From: Owenia fusiformis
Taxonomy: Eukaryota; Annelida; Polychaeta; Sabellida; Oweniidae
DNA: 64,000 nucleotides
Direction: 5' to 3'
Assembly: GCA_903813345.2 (NCBI GenBank)
Contig: CAIIXF020000001.1
Coordinates: 18,121,915-18,185,914, forward strand
The position numbers and the translations under genes were made by a program. Within the stretch, counting starts at the first letter, position 1. Every line of letters begins with the position of its first letter. Positions 49,921-61,600 of the stretch are shown in pieces. The notes under the pieces are model-generated. The model was not told where the DNA came from and searched no databases. It worked only from the letters and a program-made list of their open reading frames with translations.

Positions 49921-52900
49921 GGCTCATTCAGTCCTCTAAGCTGGTGAAGTTTTGTGGTCTCGATACCAAACTCATACAAAGTATATGGTTATGAAAACAA
50001 ATTCCGAGTTCACGGCTATCAAAGTCAGACCTTATATTGAATGGACACAATAAAACAAAATATGAAGGTGAATGACTGATTCATGCTAGAAAAACGATTA
50101 CGGGATTTGTTTTCTATAAACGTTGTTTCTCTTGACTTAAATGTCTCAAAATCTCCAACGATTTCAACATACAAAGAAGTTTGGTTTAAGGTGTCAATAC
50201 ATCTCTTGGACATACTGGCGATAGCACGCAGCTGATAACTATGACGAATAATGATGGATTTATTTTAAATTAATCCCCAGATGTCACTCGAAATAATATC
50301 AATCATTGTGTTTTGAGACATTTTCAGAAATAGCGAAACATTGTTTCTGTCTTCCAATTAACTAATAATGACCAGTGATCGGGTAGGGACTCTAATTGCG
50401 ATCCTCAAGTGCGAAACCCCGCTTTCAACACACCATTTGCGATTCTTAGAAACCTATTGAAAGTACCTTCGAGAGAAGAACCATGGCTAGTTCGACGCTT
50501 CCCATTTTTCAAAGTCACAAGATTAATTTTTCATTAATGCCTCCTTGCATTCTCTTGTTCCCTTTGCATTCGTTTGAGATACATCACTGTCTTTTGGCGA
50601 TAAGAATATAGACAGGCAACTTATTTTACCGTTAGACACAAGCAATCTGCTTTTTCTATTTTCTTCCGATCCGTCGCCACACCACATGATATTTTGTTAA
50701 AGACATCAATAGAAATATAGAAATGAGTATCGCTATTCAGTGAATTGATGGACTTTACTCTTGGCTTGACACCATATAAAACATGGGATCGTCTTCAGAA
50801 ATGAAATGATGTACTCTTGCCTGGATGCACCACACCATGTTTGCATGGATATACGTCGATAACGGTAATATTTCACGTTATTTCAAGTGTTAAAAGGATA
50901 TCTTGCTAAATTCTCAAGGGATGTTTACACTTACAATTGCAACTCATGCGGATTAAGAAGCCATCCTCCGTTGGATCAATACCAGTTGTGGCCAATTGTC
51001 GTTAATCAGGCATGTCATCAACAATTCATGGTGATGTATTCCGCTCCTCCTTGGATCCAGTCACGGTATTGTCTTCCTTTTCGTTAGTTGATCGAGACAA
51101 CAATGGCAGCTCTTTGTGACGAATCTGAGCATGACTAAGGGTAGTTTTGCTGTTTTTATCTTCTTAATGACCTAGAGCCATAAATACGGACTGTCTGCAT
51201 ATATATTTTCTCAAGGCCGCTTCTCGGGGGAGCTAAATAGCCAGTAGATCAATTGAGGAGTAATTTAACGGTAATTATTGGGGCAGTTAAGGAAAATTTA
51301 TGTTGAACACGACCATACCTAACTGTGTTCTAGGCATTTGATTCGGTTTATAGACCTCACGTGACCACACATATATAACACTAATGGGGTCATTTCACCC
51401 TGTAATATCACACTTGTCCATTCAAACTACTACAATTGTAAATTCTAATTTGTTTGATTTTGATGGAGACCTATCCAATTCAAGTATTGTCTTTAAACAC
51501 TCTAATCCCGCGTCCCTATCTTTTCCACTACTTAAAAACAAAGCATGCCATAGACATAGTATTTAAAGAGCAAACAGTGAGAGTATACCTTCATATCAAA
51601 TTTGAATCAAATTCAACATAAGTTATCATTTTAGATCAATCTTCTTTTCGATATAATACTCAATGCTTCTTAATATCAAAATATTTGCATATGTTTTTTA
51701 TTCATGTTGGTGCCTTCATGTTCACCCTTCGATCTAAATGTATGACTATCATGTTTATTCAATTTCATATTACCTGTTGTATAATAGGTGATGATTTCAT
51801 TTTTTACGTATATTTGTATCATTATTTTGCTTCCTGCGTTCCGGAATGATTTTGATCATATTTAATCAATAGCCAACTTTGGATTGCCATGTTTGTCAAA
51901 GAATATAAACGTCGATGTACGTTTATCATTCTTAATCAACTCTCTTTCCGACAGTGGACAGTGATATGTGACTCCCTATTCAGGATATGAGAATGTAAAT
52001 TGGCTTGACCGTATCACAGGAAGGAACCTCAGGGGAAATATAAGTACATATTTATCATCATTTTCGTGAATAGAGTTCACATAATATTTTGTTATTTATC
52101 GTACATAGACCAGTTCAGTGAATGATGCCACCTATCGGAAATGGCTGAAATAGGATGAACTCATTATTGGTGTTCATATATATGTTGATGTTCATGTTTA
52201 CAAACATTACTGTATCCAAAGCTTAATATCATAAATCTATTCAATATACACTAGTTTCCCCTGCTCAACAAAATAGGGAGGACCACTCGGAAGGGAATAT
52301 ATCTTATAGTACTGAATTGTCCTTTACAATTTAAAAAAACGAAACATTTAAAAAGCAAAATATATACCTACATGTATTTTTACACACCTAGCCTTAATCG
52401 GAAATACTAACCTTTCTTTATCTTCTAAGAGTTGACGGAACAATTAACTATTCATTAATGAAAAGAATGTTAAAATTTATATTTTGGAATCCAATGCAAA
52501 TGCCAGTCCTTAACAACTAGTTATATTGTTTAAATCTAGGTCCTCGACAATCTAACGTTGACTGAGATATACAGTATACCTCTCTTATCAGAAAATAATT
52601 AAATGCAACACATTAATGACAATGTAATTTTAAACTAAACATGTGCCACCCTAAATTCAAATAATATACATTCGTAATATACGTAAACATAATATCTTAA
52701 ATCCAAGGAGCATCGTTAATAAGCAATATTTGGGCCTTATGATAATGGAGGAACGATTACTCAATAAATAACCATCACTTGTGTCTTAGTAACATCTTCT
52801 TGTAAAAATGATATCGGGGTAGAATGAAATATTATGCAAATGTTTTGCCAAAACTATGTAATGACATTGAAGTTACCCTGAGTGACACGACCCAGTAGTT

Positions 52901-53740
52901 TAGAGATGAAGTTATCTTTTGAAGCTTCAAAATCAAAGTACTAGAGTAAGTATTAGTAAGGGTATGTTTGCGTTTGTATGGGAACCATATTGAAAGAAAC
53001 CAGAGCATATGTATTTGGTGGATAAGGTATTCTACGGACTATCATGTCTGTTTTCTATCACTCGCCTATTGTATTTCCTCAATTTAAATGCAAAGCTGTA
53101 TTCACAATTAATTAGTTAAAGGTGAGTTGACTCTTGGAGTTCCTTGTGTTTGACGTCAGCATGCGTACATGTAAAATAGTCCTCAAATCTAGACTTACAT
53201 TAATTCAAAACCATATAATTTGCCTATCAAAGTACATGGAAACAAACCTTCTAAGTCCAGCAAATAATACAGTTTAAAAATAAAGTGAATAAATCGTTTA
53301 TTAAAAACTATGAGCTAAACTGTAAACATGAATCATTTATAATTTGCACTTGGCATGCCGTTTACAAGGAGAGTTTCAAACTTTTGAATCAACGTTTTTG
53401 GATTAAAGTATATTGATGGTGCGAATTTCAGATTGTAATAACTTTTAATGGCCAAATGAGATCAGAGTTAAAGGTTAAGTTAAAGTTTTTTAATGTGAAC
53501 GTGTGAAGGTTGATACAATATTTACAAATGAATCCTCTTAAATTGGAGATTTAATTGGCTAATTAGTAAAGGTTGGGTTATACCGTAGTTTTTAATGCTG
53601 ATGAAAATTTTGATTTGGTGTATTTTTCCAACATACAATCAAGTGATCCGATTTAAGTATTTCCAGGAATGTTTAGAGTTTTGTACATACACGCGTCCAT
53701 TTAAATGATATAGATATAAGCATGAAAATGGTACACTAAA
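49921..53740. other. Non-coding stretch with conserved-looking patch
   Basis: 50.28-50.80 kb has even composition, several TAAT/ATTA words and CTTTGCATTC-like POU half sites, so it is a candidate enhancer. The rest is AT-rich. Small frames such as 50887-51087 and 51384-51566 have no splice bounds and no domain. A perfect CRE palindrome at 53151 is listed separately. Confidence 0.35.
53151..53158. promoter_or_regulatory. CRE palindrome TGACGTCA
   Basis: A perfect CREB/ATF palindrome followed by GCATGCGTAC. No core promoter is recognised near it. Confidence 0.2.
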
Positions 53741-54625
53741 GTGCTCAGCTTTTTAATACAGACACCTACATGATGTACATAAGTGCTCAAGTTTTTAATA
53801 CAGACTTGCAAATGGTGTAGTTAAGGCCTCACATTGTACATACAGGCATGTAAATTATGTAGTTAAGTCCCCAAAGTGTGCATTCATGCATAACAAGTAT
53901 ATGCATACATGTAAGTGCTCAACTTTTTACAGGCTTGCAAATGGTGTAGTTAAGTCCTTACATTGGACATACAGGCATGTAAATTATGTAGTTAAGTCCC
54001 CAAAGTGTGCATTCATGCATAACAAGTATATGCATACATGTAAGTGCTCAACTTTTTACAGGCTTGCAAATGGTGTAGTTAAGTCCTTACATTGGACATA
54101 CAGGCATGTAAATTATGTAGTTAAGTCCCCAAAGTGTGCATTCATGCATAACAAGTATATGCATACATGTAAGTGCTCAACTTTTTACAGGCTTGCAAAT
54201 GGTGTAGTTAAGTCCTTACATTGGACATACAGGCATGTAAATAATGTAGTTAAGTCTCCAAAGTGTGCATTCATGCATAACAAGTATATGCATACATGTA
54301 AGTGCTCAACTTTTTGATACAGACTTGCAAATGGTGTAGTTAAGGCCTCACATTGTATGTAGTTAAGTCCTCAAAGTGTGCATTTATGCATAAAAATTAT
54401 ATACATACATGTACATGTAAGTGCTCAACTTTTTACAGGCTTGCAAATGCATGGAGTAGTTAAGGCCTCATATTGTACATACAGGCATTTAAATGGTTAA
54501 GTCCTCAAATGCAAAGTATGCATACATGCAGAGAAATTATGAACTTAACTCAACTTTTAATACAGGCTTGCAAATGATGTAGTAAAATGCTCAAATTGTT
54601 CAGACGGGCTGCAGATGGTGCAATG
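53741..54625. repeat. 129-bp tandem repeat array
   Basis: Near-identical units start at 53881, 54010, 54139 and 54268, an exact 129-bp period. The third unit differs at two bases and the fourth decays after about 54315. Degenerate copies extend to both sides. Each unit contains two related GTAGTTAAGTCC half units. Because 129 is 3 x 43, one frame stays open for 143 codons (53886-54317) as a 43-residue repeat; this needs no coding function. Confidence 0.9.
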
Positions 54626-56125
54626 AATTTATATACAATTGTACTAAAAGGGATGCACATAGGATAGAAAAGTACTCAAATTAGACTTTAAAGACTCGTC
54701 ACAATTTGTATTAATCATTCTGATAACCATCCCTCCTTCTTTTTAAGAACTGAAGAGATGCATTCGTTGGCTGCAACTACGTTGCACAGGCTAAAACATT
54801 GCCATTTTCACCCTTTTTATGGTTCATAGTTATTTTTAGTTCTGATCTGATCTCTTCGTTAACTCACTTGTTATTGTGATCTTTTGTTGCAAATATGTTG
54901 TTGAATTTTTGCGTGCCTCTACCTATTTGTGTATTGCTCCCACGTTGTCTGTCTGTTGATATTTTTAAAAGCCTTTTGTTTAAAATCCATTTGTCTTTCA
55001 ATTGTTTATTGTCTCTAACATCTGACACAATATCTACTTTATTAACTACCCTTTCTTAAAAACAAATCTGCATACGCTCTTGTACATATAAGATCTATTA
55101 CGTAATATTCTATTTATTTATTCTGGTGTTCCTATTCTGATACAGTTAATATTTTTGATCCTTATATCCTTATAATTATTTTTTGTCAGTCTGATGTCGG
55201 TAGGGAGCGATGTCTTACCGGTATTTTTGATAAGGGTATATACTCCCAAGATGTTAAAAGTTACTGAAACACTTTCTTTTTTCCTAATAACAATAAATAG
55301 ATATCAGAATTCTGTGAACAATAACATCGTATCCTTATGATTGAAGTAATTCGTATGAAAGACATATACATCTCTGTCTCCATAATACACATCTTTGCAT
55401 ATATAATATATATAAGTAATTTGTATTTCATTCATTTTGCATTCCATTATATGCATGAACAGTTGACCTATTATCTCATGAAGTTTATTTTATGAATTCA
55501 ACTGGATATATATTGAAATTGTTTTGCATTAGTTAATTCTCTATATGAAATTGATCATGTTACGTTTTTATTGATACCTTGAATGACCCCAGAGGAAACT
55601 TGTTTCAAGGTAAGCGTCGCAATTTGTTTGTTTACATTTATCACGTATGATCTCAACATTCATTATGGTATCGCTTTTAATCTATCTCGTTGATACAATG
55701 TGTGCGCAGTTGTTGATTTGCCTTGATTGATATCAGAACATATACCATTGTAGACATGTGAATACAGCTATTGTTGTGATCTTTTGTATACTTTAGCATA
55801 AAAATATCAAGAACGATGCATTTTAGCATGTAATATTGATATTCTATGACAACCGTGTATTCACATTTAATCTGAACAGGATCACGGAAGGATCGACCAT
55901 TTATATACATTTACGTAATATACAGTCCATAAATCTGGAATATTGTCGATTCTAGGGAGTATACATATGAATGTATGTGAGTATTTTGGATACATATATA
56001 AGCACCTTTCTCTGATTTAAAGAATATAATATCAATTGAAATTAGATTGAGATCGTTTGATTGTTGATATTCCTGATTCAAGTTCCGAAATTGGGAAGTA
56101 CTCTGGCCCGAAGAATTATTGACAG
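54626..56125. other. AT-rich non-coding stretch
   Basis: Nothing coding is supported. CAAG-GTAAGC at about 55612 is a good donor word preceded by an open IDTLNDPRGNLFQ frame, but the only acceptor nearby (GACCCCAG) is poor and would leave a 17-bp exon. Confidence 0.4.
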
Positions 56126-56860
56126 AACTTGGGTAGGTCAGTTTCTGGCAATACATTGGTAGTACATAGTGTTTTTCAGTACACTGGTAGTACACTGTTT
56201 GATAGTAATGACAGCCGACTTGGAGTTGATTTCTAGACAACACACTGATAGTACAATGTATGCCACTACTTTGATGGTACAATAGATGACAATACCTTGG
56301 CAGTACAGGCGGTATTTGACAGTACCATGGTAGTTCAGTATTTAACAGTACTCCGGAAATACAAGTATAATATTTGACAATACACGTGTAGTAACATATT
56401 TGACAGTACTCTCGTTATACAAATTTTGACAATACTCTTGTAGCAAAGAATTTTACAACTCTAGTAGTAGTACAGTATATATCAGAGCTTTGTAAGTGCA
56501 ACGATGTTTGACAGTTGTCTGGTAGCACTGACACAGTACTCTCATAGAATACTATTTGACAGTAGTCTGATATTGCACTAAGTACTATCCAAGAAGAACA
56601 AGTTGATAATACTATTACTCTGGTAACATAGAATGTGGCACTACTCTGGTAGGGCAGTATTTGATAGCACTCTATTCGTACAACATTCGGCAGTTTGGGA
56701 AATGCACAACCGGATTGGAAGAACTGTATTTGACAGTTCTCTTGTATAACAATGTTTGACAATACTACACTCTGCGTGCACAGAATCTAACTAAACTCTG
56801 CAGGAACACTTTGACAGTATTCTAGAGGAACCCGTTCTACAGTGTACTCTGCGGCTGGTA
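56126..56860. repeat. Degenerate ~30-bp minisatellite
   Basis: A theme of TTTGACAGTACTCTGGTAGT then ACAGTA recurs roughly every 28-32 bp for over 700 bp, with heavy substitution and indels. The minus-strand frames here (55911-56282, 56415-56762) are by-products of the repeat. Confidence 0.7.
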
Positions 56861-57154
56861 GGTCAGTTGACCAACTCAACTTTGGTTGACTTCGAAATAT
56901 TCGCTACAATCAATCTAATAAACAATCAATGGAAAGTAGAATAATAAATTGTTTACATGTTTACCCTTTCTGTGTCGACCTGACCTTGAATAACTAATCG
57001 GTATCATTAGTTACCACGCGTGCTTATTTTATATGATCAACCCCATGCAGGTTAATACAGGTAATGTCATAACTTAGAGGCAACCAAAATCTTCAAAAAA
57101 ACTGTTCTAACCAATTAGAATTGATATAACATATATCAGTAAAATAGTTTTACC

Positions 57155-57288
57155 GATGTTCTTCTGGGATGAGGATATCCCATGAAAATACCAGAGGGAT
57201 ATGACGATATCCCCATAATTCAATGGTGTATATTCCCGGGTTAAGTCAATACACCATTGCTGAAATCCTAATTTTCTCAGAAGAACAT
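57155..57288. mobile_element. Nested palindrome, MITE-like
   Basis: Outer arms ATGTTCTTCTG (57156-57166) and CAGAAGAACAT (57278-57288) are perfect inverses. An inner hairpin CAATGGTGTAT (57221-57231) / ATACACCATTG (57249-57259) is also perfect. CCCGGG lies in the loop. No coding capacity is present. Confidence 0.5.
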
Positions 57289-57599
57289 GGTTGCCTGAGT
57301 CAACCAGTAGAAATATGTTTTTCAAGCTTTTGGTTATCTCTAACTTGCACATACCGGAACATCAAAATATGCACGAGTTGCTTCATCAACTGTCACTCGT
57401 CTCAGAGAATGTAGTCAAGGTTAGGAATTGTTTATTTGACCTACATATCAATTTGTTTTCCTCTCACAAATAGAAAAACTGAAATAGCTGTACAAACAGT
57501 CATTACCACCAGTTAAAAGAGCATCTGCATAAATTTTATTTAAGTAATTTTTTCCGATGTATGCAATTTAATTAAACAATAATAGAGTATTTATGCATC

Positions 57600-57682
57600 A
57601 GCAAGTTATCGCACAATTGCATTATATTGCATTATCACACACTTGCGTTGCATTATCGCACACTTGCATTATATTGCATTAC
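57600..57682. repeat. Short imperfect tandem repeat
   Basis: TTGCATTATATTGCATTATC and CACACTTGCGTTGCATTATC alternate for about 80 bp as variants of TTGCATTA and CACACTTGC. Confidence 0.5.
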
Positions 57683-58231
57683 ATATAACAAAGTTAAGGA
57701 AGCAATCTATTTACTTTGTTTTACTTTGTTATCTTGAACATGGCTAGTCGAAGGTGTTTCATATCTAGGTAATGAGAATTGTCAATCAGTGTGGAATTTC
57801 AATGGTAACCTGTTAATGTCGATTCTGTGATACAAGAATAGTAAAAGCCCGAGCGGCAAAATGAAAATTCACAAAACTTCAAGACAATGAACAAATGTTA
57901 ATGTAGGCTTGAAGGTTGATGGATCGATTTTGTAGAATGACTTTTTATTATGACCCTTTGATTTTTGACATATTTGAGAAACGAGTAGAAACTTTTCTGG
58001 TTGACCATTCCCTCCTCGAAATATAACGTAACAATAATTTATGTTTATCTTATTGATTTATTATCAAGTTTAACCTGATTTTAACCTGTGTATTTTTATC
58101 TTATACAGTTCAAAATGATATTCTTATGCGACATTTTCAGGAACACAATGATAAAGTAAAGTTGTATACAGTGTGAGTATAATCACTAAAGAACAGAATC
58201 ATGTTTATTGGTCAAATCTGCGCTTTTCGTA

Positions 58232-58340
58232 TTATGGAACTAAGATGCATATTTGGTGAATGATACTTATGAATGCAAGACCTTTCCAAGACTTCCGATC
58301 CTCTTGAGCAGGTGTCCAGAATCCGTACCTCCTTCTAAAG
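58232..58340 (-). pseudogene. Possible LINE reverse-transcriptase C-terminal relic
   Basis: A minus-strand frame downstream of a TTCTTTCTTTAG acceptor-like tract reads RRYGFWTPAQEDRKSWKGLA and ends shortly after at a stop. The spacing W-x3-A-x2-D-R-x2-W-x2-L resembles the A-x-D-R-x-x-W-x-x-L tail of RTE/L1-type ORF2 proteins. Nothing recognisable lies upstream of it, and another frame (KEVRILDTCSRGSEVLERSC...) is also open. It could equally be a host last exon. Confidence 0.22.
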
Positions 58341-58429
58341 AAAGAAGTATTCTGGATTTTGAAGCCCTGTGATCGGAGGATGAAGACTTTCGAAATCGAA
58401 ATACTTCCAAAAGAGCAACACATCCGTCT

Positions 58430-60227
58430 GTTACTCCATTCTCACAAAATGGTTATGACGTGGAATACATTACTCATATACGAGAATACATTACTAATGT
58501 ACAAACACCAATTTCACAAAACAAAATTAGTATATTTTCTTGACCTTATCAAAAAAGGGTGTATCCATGTACAAATAATCGCTCTGAAAAGAAAAGCAAA
58601 AAAGTTCATTCCAGGAAAGTCTAAAATATGATATATTACAAAATATTAGAACACATTAGTGTATTCTGGATTATTGTTTCCTGGATGAAGAATAATGTTG
58701 TCAATCGTTGACATTTCCTTGAAACAATATTTGAAAAACGGCCATCCTTCAAAATTTTAGCGCACATTGAAATCTGGGATTAATGGTAAATTGACAACAA
58801 AAACAGTGCACAATTGCTCCAGTGGTCAAGTCTTAATACAAATTAAAAACTTGCCATCGATTGTTTCCTTTTATAAAACGTTTTTGGTTAGTTTGGTCAA
58901 AAGCAAACGTTTTGCCTCTAGAGTTTCTTGGAATCATTGGGAATCTCATTGGGATAAATGAGTTTAGTGACCAATATAAAAAACCAATCGGGTTATCTTG
59001 GACAACAGTCTTGATTACTGAAAGTCTATACTTGTTTGTTTTTCATTGACGCGTGACCGCCTGTCAGATTAACTAACTAAACTACAGCAGACATCAGTAT
59101 TTATGAGGGCATATTGTCTTCTGAGGTTTGGAGTCAGTCCCACCCACATGATTTGGCATTGTCTACAAGACATTGTCTCATCTTACGACATTAGAAAATA
59201 GGTTCCTCTGCTAATGCATGAAAGTCACAGTATTTCGATCCAATTTCGTGTTGTATCATTTGTGCAGAGTTGTTAATGGTGTATTATTCAAATATATAAC
59301 TGTTATATTATGTTTCGGTAAAGGAATGGCTATTTCTAAAATTAATGGACATGACTGTGGTTCTTAGTAAAAGCCACTATGAAGATCAAAGGGATCCATA
59401 ATGAGGTCGGTAAACTCTTGGTATTTAGCTGTGAATACAGGCACTGATAGCTCCCATGTGGCTTAATGTTTACAATCCCGGATGTAGAGTATGCGTGCGC
59501 ATCACCATATTTGATATCCTTACTCGCTCATGTGAATGTATCATGGTCAAACACATTAGACACAGATCAACGAAAGTTAGAGATGTGTACATGTTTTTGT
59601 GTATTATGGGTCAGTAAAACAATGACTGGACGTTATGTTCAAAATGTCTCAAGTCATTTACATGCACTTTTGTATCTCTGCCCTCGGTAGTTGTATTTTG
59701 TTGGCCCCTCATCATTTAGACTGGTCAGCTGGTTTGTCCAACTCCGACAAATGTAGCTTGAGGTACTTTGACTCATTCTGTTTCAATAAAATAACTTTGG
59801 CATCTGCACATATGTGTTTGATGCAGGTCTGTAGGCTATATCCGCCACTCATAAAGCTGAAAGGTGATAGAATGAATGACTTTTTGAAGCAATATAAGTA
59901 AAATACATACATCAATTTCTGTATGGCAATAAATTCTTGTAGACAGTACATCTATTTATGACCAGTAAGTATCCAAGGAGTAATTTGTATTATTAAGGGT
60001 GATGATAGTGTCAACTTTAGAAAGACTGTCCAATCAACAAGATATGAGATATATCTACAAAGCGAGTAAGAATTTGCCTGAAAGAGCCATTTGTATGCAT
60101 TAGCGCTCAGTACTGATTAGACTGGAATTAAACTTTATTACATTTGGTCTTAAGGGTCCGACCTCATTAAAGGAAGCATGCATGTCAAATTGCGAGATAA
60201 CCATAACATTGCTTTTTCTACTTTCAG
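58430..60227. other. Probable intron, no supported exon
   Basis: Several 60-90-codon frames overlap in both orientations, but none has domain content or splice bounds. The sequence leads into the strong acceptor at 60227. Confidence 0.35.
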
Positions 60228-60282
60228 AGGATTTGGTCGGAGATTGACGCTCGACAAACTTAAGAAATACATTTACTCACCG
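60228..60282 (+). CDS. Internal coding exon, 55 bp, unknown protein
   Basis: A strong polypyrimidine tract and acceptor (TTGCTTTTTCTACTTTCAG) and a consensus donor (CACCG followed by GTAAGTAC) bound a single open frame. One base is followed by 18 codons, GFGRRLTLDKLKKYIYSP; the other two frames stop. The peptide is basic and could be helical at LDKLKKY. It enters needing one base and exits in phase 0, so it cannot join directly to the 35329-35433 exon (one base left over). The protein is unrecognised. The consensus donor means the gene continues beyond 60.3 kb. Confidence 0.65.
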
Positions 60283-61186
60283 GTAAGTACAGCTTCATAT
60301 ATTTTACACATAACGTAACTTTAACTTAATTAATATTCTTATCATATATATCCAACGTGCCAAAAACCAGCCTGGTTTAGTCTACCAATTAATAGAGAGT
60401 GCGAAGTGACTTCTAATGCTCACAATTGTTAAACTCGTTCATGGCAACTGTTTCTCTGGAGATAACCGTTGTATAATTTACTGCACTAGCTAAAGGATTG
60501 CTCGTTAGTCTGTCAAATAATTCGTTAATTATTGCTCTGGTAGGCGATCTAACTCGTACTACATCTTATTGTATAGAGGTTCAAAAGTGACAGATTTATG
60601 AACGCTTTGCTACACAGTTGACTTTCTTTGAAATTAATATGTTGGTGGTTGTTCGGTTAAAAACTGAATGTTCGGATACAATTGTCAATCAAATATATAT
60701 ATTTACAGATTTAACGAATTTTGAATATAAACTGGTTCAAGATAACTTCATAAAAACTTCTGATAATCTAACTGGACCTTCTATCTGTCTATATGATATC
60801 GCTAGTAAAAGCTGTGAATTCTTATACAATATGTCACTACATTTCAGTTTGACATGAACAGTCTTCTTTTAATAACCAACAACATATTATAAAAACAACA
60901 AGAAGTAAACGCACACAGCTGAGATATATTTTTCATCATCAAATTATGACAAGGTCATCAACTAAGGTGACTTTTCGAGAACAAAAAAGTATTTAATACA
61001 ATACGGACTGCTTTTAAGACACTGACAATTGAAATATGTCTTTCCGTTCTTTCTGTCAACTAGTAGTGGTTCCGGTGTGTTGGTCCATTCACTCGCATGT
61101 CTTCGCTAATGCATGGGTGGGAATTGCCAATTTGCATATTGTGTATCGAAAAAGTAAGAGTATAATTTAAACATTTGTCGAAGAGC

Positions 61187-61192
61187 TTTATT
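61187..61192 (-). terminator. Candidate polyadenylation signal (AATAAA)
   Basis: TTTATT on the plus strand reads AATAAA on the minus strand, about 300 nt beyond the stop codon of the 61488-61600 exon. AATAAA is common by chance in AT-rich DNA. Confidence 0.25.
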
Positions 61193-61487
61193 TATATGCA
61201 GATGATGTCGATGTTTTAATAGCAGCTGGATCGTATTTGATATGCCAATGACAATCCGATGCTAATTTAACTGACAAATGACCACTGGTCATTATACAAT
61301 CCTTGGAGGGAATCTTTTATCTTATGCATTGTTATGATCTCACGTGATTGATAGTTCTATTTCTCCGCTTCGTCAGTCCGATCGTTCGTCTGTAAATTAT
61401 TCCTGTAATACGTAATGCGTTTACATCTGAGTTGTTGATGTGTCATTCTCTAGTATACCAATGAGATAGATAATGGCTTAATATGGG

Positions 61488-61600
61488 TCATTTATCTGCG
61501 TCGACTTCTACACTGTAGCCATCCATTTTGCTGACTGTGTCGTTAAAACAGACGCAGGTGTTTCCATCGACCACAGCTTCCCAGGCGATGTAATCCAACG
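61488..61600 (-). CDS. Terminal coding exon, 36 residues, unknown protein
   Basis: Read on the minus strand, the acceptor TTTGTATATGTTTTTCAG is followed by two bases and 36 codons, then TGA. The peptide starts LDYIAWEAVVDGNTCVCF and ends SVEVDADK. The G+C is well above the flanks, third positions are mixed, and the other frames stop. Two closely spaced cysteines (CVC) suggest a secreted or extracellular part, but no family is recognised. The preceding exon must lie beyond 61.6 kb on the minus strand; I could not find it. It lies downstream of the plus-strand exon at 60228, so the two genes converge or overlap. Confidence 0.55.

Noticed and set aside
55595-55612. 17-bp micro-exon before CAAG-GTAAGC
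   Set aside because: The acceptor lacks a polypyrimidine tract; too short to support.
55911-56762. Two minus-strand frames of 115-123 codons
   Set aside because: They lie in the degenerate ~30-bp minisatellite and reflect repeat composition.
60618-60857. 79-codon frame after the 60 kb exon
   Set aside because: No acceptor in phase with the exon exit and no domain; AT-driven composition.
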